A stretch of 64,000 bases of DNA from Mesorhizobium sp. (GTDB lineage Bacteria > Pseudomonadota > Alphaproteobacteria > Rhizobiales > Rhizobiaceae). The translations under genes were made by a program, and so were the position numbers. This document shows, piece by piece, positions 60,773 to 64,000 of this stretch. Below the pieces are notes generated by a model that saw only the letters and a program-made list of their open reading frames with translations, had not been told where the DNA came from and did no database searches. Numbering within the stretch: the first letter of the stretch is position 1; each line of letters opens with the position of its first letter. The DNA is taken from NCBI GenBank assembly GCA_004020365.1, contig SAQR01000006.1:62001-126000 (forward strand), given 5' to 3'.

Positions 60773-62245
60773 ATGTCTGACGCATCGAAGGGCCTGCGCC
60801 TCTACAACACGCTGACGCGGACCAAGGAACATTTCTTCCCGATCGATCCGCGCAATGTGCGCATGTATGTCTGCGGCCCGACGGTCTACGACTTTGCCCA
60901 TATCGGCAACGCGCGGCCGGTGATCGTCTTCGACGTGCTGTTTCGTCTGCTGCGCCATCTCTACGGGCAAGCGCACGTCACCTATGTGCGCAACATCACG
61001 GATGTCGACGACAAGATCAACGACCGCGCACTGCGCGATTTCGGCACCGAGATTGCCTCGGGGAAGCTGTCGCTGAACGAGGCGATCCGGCGCGTCACCG
61101 AAAAAACCGCCGACCAGTTCCACAAGGATGTGGCGACGCTCGGCTGCCTGGAGCCGACGGTCGAGCCGCGCGCCACTGAATTCGTCGAGCCGCGCGCAGA
61201 TGGCAAAGTCGACATGATCTCCTTGATTCGACGCCTGATCGAACGCGGCCATGCCTATGTTGCGGCAGGCGAAGTTCTGTTCGACACGGCCTCGATGCCG
61301 GACTACGGCCAATTGTCGAAGCGCAACCTTGACGAGCAGCAGGCCGGCGCTCGCGTCGCCGTCGATCCGCATAAGAAGAGCCCTGGCGATTTCGTGCTGT
61401 GGAAGCTGTCCTCGCCGGAAGAGCCGGGCTGGGACAGCCCGTGGGGCAGGGGCCGGCCGGGCTGGCACATCGAGTGCTCGGCGATGTCGGCCGCCTATCT
61501 CGGCGAGGTCTTCGACATTCATGGCGGCGGGCTCGACCTGATCTTCCCGCACCACGAGAACGAGATCGCCCAGTCGCGCTGCGCCCATGGCACCGAGGTG
61601 ATGGCCAACGTGTGGATGCACAACGGCTTTCTGCAGGTCGAGGGGCAGAAAATGTCCAAGAGCCTGGGCAACTTCTACTCGATCAACGAGTTGCTGGAGA
61701 CGGAGACCTTTGGCGGCCGCAAGTGGCCGGGCGAGGTGCTCAGGCTGGCGATGCTGATGACGCATTATCGCGAGCCGATCGATTTTTCCGTGCGCAAGCT
61801 GGAAGAGGCGGAAAATACGCTGCGCAAATGGAAGCGGGCGGCGGACCTGGCACCGGCGGCGGCCAAGCAATTGCCGGTCGAAGTGGTGGAAGCCTTGTCG
61901 GACGATCTCGCAACCTATCCTGCGTTCCAGGTGCTGACGCAGCTGGCCGGCGAGACTGTGGATTCCAATGCTGCCGGTGGCGGCAACGCTGCCGACGCGG
62001 GCAACGATGCTGCCGCTTCGCTGAAGGCGGCACTATCGTTCCTCGGCTTCGACGTTGCGCCGGCCAAGGTCGATGAAGATGCCATCGCCAAGGCCATTGC
62101 CAGGCGCCTGGAACTGATCGCTGCCAAGAACTGGGGCCAGGCCGACCACATTCGCGAGGAGCTTTTGGCGCAAGGGGTGCAACTGAAGGACGGCAAGGAT
62201 CCGGTCACGGGCGAGCGCGTCACGACGTGGGAGGTAAAGCGGTGA
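60773..62245 (+). CDS. cysS: Cysteinyl-tRNA synthetase
   Basis: Class I aminoacyl-tRNA synthetase charging tRNA-Cys, 490 residues. Zinc Cys in [18 protein letters not shown] (which also holds the HIGH-like HIGN), further ligands in [32 protein letters not shown], and KMSKSLGN. The C-terminal region has a Gly/Ala/Asn/Asp-rich insertion (about residues 398-420, [19 protein letters not shown]) that looks species-specific. GGGAAGG precedes the ATG. Confidence 0.97.
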   Translation: MSDASKGLRLYNTLTRTKEHFFPIDPRNVRMYVCGPTVYDFAHIGNARPVIVFDVLFRLLRHLYGQAHVTYVRNITDVDDKINDRALRDFGTEIASGKLSLNEAIRRVTEKTADQFHKDVATLGCLEPTVEPRATEFVEPRADGKVDMISLIRRLIERGHAYVAAGEVLFDTASMPDYGQLSKRNLDEQQAGARVAVDPHKKSPGDFVLWKLSSPEEPGWDSPWGRGRPGWHIECSAMSAAYLGEVFDIHGGGLDLIFPHHENEIAQSRCAHGTEVMANVWMHNGFLQVEGQKMSKSLGNFYSINELLETETFGGRKWPGEVLRLAMLMTHYREPIDFSVRKLEEAENTLRKWKRAADLAPAAAKQLPVEVVEALSDDLATYPAFQVLTQLAGETVDSNAAGGGNAADAGNDAAASLKAALSFLGFDVAPAKVDEDAIAKAIARRLELIAAKNWGQADHIREELLAQGVQLKDGKDPVTGERVTTWEVKR

Positions 62246-62255
62246 GGGCGGCGCC

Positions 62256-62360
62256 AGGCACCCCCCTCTGCCCTGCCGGGCATCTCCCCCTCAAGGGGGG
62301 AGATAGGACGGCACTGCGGCTTTCGCCAATCGCCTACGCTGGTGATTGGGCGCCTCCGGC
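62256..62360. repeat. CCCCCTC-family repeat, half element with hairpin
   Basis: One arm like those at 24113 and 28645 (GCACCCCCCTCTGCCCTGCCGGGCATCTCCCCC...GGGGGAGAT), followed by CGGCTTTCGCCAATCGCCTACG-type sequence that also occurs in the centre of the 24113 element. The second arm is missing. Starts about 10 bases after the cysS stop. Confidence 0.85.
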
Positions 62361-62382
62361 GAAGCTGCCGGGGCGAACCGCG

Positions 62383-62514
62383 ATGACGCATTTCCCAGTA
62401 CTCGCCAACAACCGCAGCAATGCGCGCAGGATCTGCCAGCACATCGTCATCGAGGCCGGCCTGGCCGATGCCGAAATGCCGGCCGGCGAACCAGCAAGGG
62501 AGGTAAAAAGATGA
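62383..62514 (+). CDS. Possible 43-residue open frame overlapping the VOC gene
   Basis: ATG 62383 to TGA 62514, overlapping the VOC start by four bases (ATGA). It starts MTHFPVLANNRSNARRICQH, then IVIEAGLADAEMPAGEPAR. No ribosome site is evident and the product is not recognised. It may be a relic of a longer gene disrupted by the adjacent repeat, since the frame is open upstream into repeat DNA. Confidence 0.3.
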   Translation: MTHFPVLANNRSNARRICQHIVIEAGLADAEMPAGEPAREVKR

Positions 62515-62897
62515 TCGACCATCTTGGCATCACCGTTTCCGATTTCGACGTGTCGAAAGCTTTCTACGACAAGGCGATGGCACCGCTCGGGGCCTCGCTG
62601 CTCTACATGGTGCCGCAGGAATACACCGGTGGCGCCAAGGTCGGCGGCTATGGCCGTGACCGGCCGGTGTTCTGGCTGCATCAAGGCAAGGACAAGCCGA
62701 GGGACCGCCAGCACGTCGCCTTCACCGCGCGCAGCCGCGCCGAGGTCGAGGCCTTTTACGCCGCCGCCATCGCTGCCGGCGGCAAGGACAATGGCGGTCC
62801 GGGCCTGCGTCCGCACTATCATGCGAACTATTTTGGCGCCTTTGTCCTCGACCCCGACGGCAACAATATCGAAGCCGTCTGCCATGCCCCGGAGTGA
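62511..62897 (+). CDS. VOC-superfamily protein
   Basis: Glyoxalase-fold protein of 128 residues with a complete ligand set: His in IDHLGITVSDFDVSKAFYDKAM, His in RQHVAFTARSRAEVEAFYAAA and Glu in VLDPDGNNIEAVCHAP. AAGGGAGG before the ATG. First clear gene of a four-gene set in which stops and starts nearly touch or overlap (VOC, GFA, GFA, peptidase), suggesting detoxification of a small reactive compound; the substrate is not known. Confidence 0.93.
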   Translation: MIDHLGITVSDFDVSKAFYDKAMAPLGASLLYMVPQEYTGGAKVGGYGRDRPVFWLHQGKDKPRDRQHVAFTARSRAEVEAFYAAAIAAGGKDNGGPGLRPHYHANYFGAFVLDPDGNNIEAVCHAPE

Positions 62898-62901
62898 AGC
62901 C

Positions 62902-63389
62902 ATGAGCCTGGACAACAGACCGGTCTACACAGGCGGCTGCCAGTGCGGCGCCGTGCGTTTCCGTGTCGAAGGCGCGCTGGGCGACGCCTCCGTCTGTCAT
63001 TGCCGCATGTGCCAGAAAGCCAGCGGCAATTTCTACCTGCCGCTGGTGTCAGTGCGTGGCGCAAAACTCGACTGGACGCGCGGCGCGCGCAAACGCTTTC
63101 GTTCCTCCAACGCCGCGTGGCGCGGCTTTTGCGCCGATTGCGGCACGCCGCTGACTTTCGAGGCGCCCGACGGCATCGCACTCGCCATCGCCGCCTTCGA
63201 CCACGCGGAGGAGATCGCGCCGACCATCCAGTGGGGCACCGAAGCAAAACTCCCCTATGTCGATCATATTCACGAATTGCCTGGCGAGGAAACGATGGCC
63301 GATATTTCTTCGTCCTCCTATCTCGCCGATCTCGTCTCTTACCAGCACCCCGACCACGACACCGAACAATGGCCGCCGGAGGAAAGATC

Positions 63390-63393
<4 letters not shown>
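62902..63393 (+). CDS. GFA/CENP-V-family zinc protein 1
   Basis: Protein of 163 residues of the glutathione-dependent formaldehyde-activating fold family. Zinc ligands: GGCQCGAVRF, CHCRMCQKASG and FCADCGTPLTF. These proteins bind zinc and are proposed to handle glutathione adducts, but most members lack proven activity. Starts four bases after the VOC stop and overlaps the next gene by four bases. Paralogue of the following gene with the same N-terminal segment. Confidence 0.93.

Positions 63394-64000
<607 letters not shown>

Overview
The window is high-GC chromosomal DNA from an alphaproteobacterium of the Rhizobiales, most likely Mesorhizobium or a close Phyllobacteriaceae relative. This rests on gene content and order (rpoZ-rsh-pyrE, acpS-lepB-rnc-era-recO, a porin of the two-cysteine rhizobial type), on several small rhizobial protein families, and on abundant short palindromic repeats of the kind scattered through Mesorhizobium chromosomes. 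Genus assignment is inference from family knowledge; no search was run.

Region 1 (1-13 kb): partial aminopeptidase N, a lone molybdopterin oxidase large subunit overlapping an EamA permease, an MmyB-type regulator, a uracil-DNA glycosylase with only two cysteines, electron-transfer-flavoprotein:ubiquinone oxidoreductase, a DUF922 metalloprotease-like protein, a membrane-anchored endonuclease/exonuclease/phosphatase-fold protein with a PGDQPVY tandem repeat, and AMP nucleosidase. Region 2 (13-15.2 kb): small secreted proteins, one encoded across an 18-bp perfect inverted repeat, then a gene-poor, repeat-rich stretch. Region 3 (15.2-25.5 kb): a branched-chain amino-acid-type binding protein facing a leucine/isovalerate degradation cluster (TetR regulator, ivd, mccB, mccA). 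A VapBC-like toxin-antitoxin pair, a macro-domain protein and a small secreted protein sit inside that cluster. A histidinol-phosphate aminotransferase homologue follows.

Region 4 (25.5-38.8 kb): porin, tRNA-Ser(GCT), a hydrolase, a soluble lytic transglycosylase, dapA, smpB, a GH25 muramidase, a second uracil-DNA glycosylase that keeps four cysteines, a NYN nuclease-like protein, rpoZ, the (p)ppGpp synthetase/hydrolase and pyrE. Region 5 (38.8-48.8 kb): a small MarR / DUF417 / glycolipid-binding-like locus with two operator-like palindromes lies between pyrE-VOC and the conserved acpS-lepB-rnc-era-recO block. A kinase-like gene whose start codon lies in a dispersed repeat, a giant DUF2339 membrane protein and two decaying genes complete it.

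Region 6 (49-53.5 kb) is the most interesting. An ECF sigma/anti-sigma pair precedes a translationally coupled pair: a GNAT acetyltransferase fused to a C39-type cysteine peptidase, and a RimK-family ATP-grasp ligase. Such pairs have been predicted by comparative genomics to make or trim peptide tags, but I know of no defined substrate. Region 7 (53.5-64 kb): an EAL-domain relic, an HD hydrolase, YgfZ, dihydroorotase, a frameshifted small gene, NUDIX, a YedK-type protein, cysS, and an overlapping VOC-GFA-GFA-peptidase operon cut by the window end.

Across the window, dispersed palindromes repeatedly abut or enter genes (the tetR 3' end, the pyrE stop codon, the start of the kinase-like gene), and at least four gene relics are visible.
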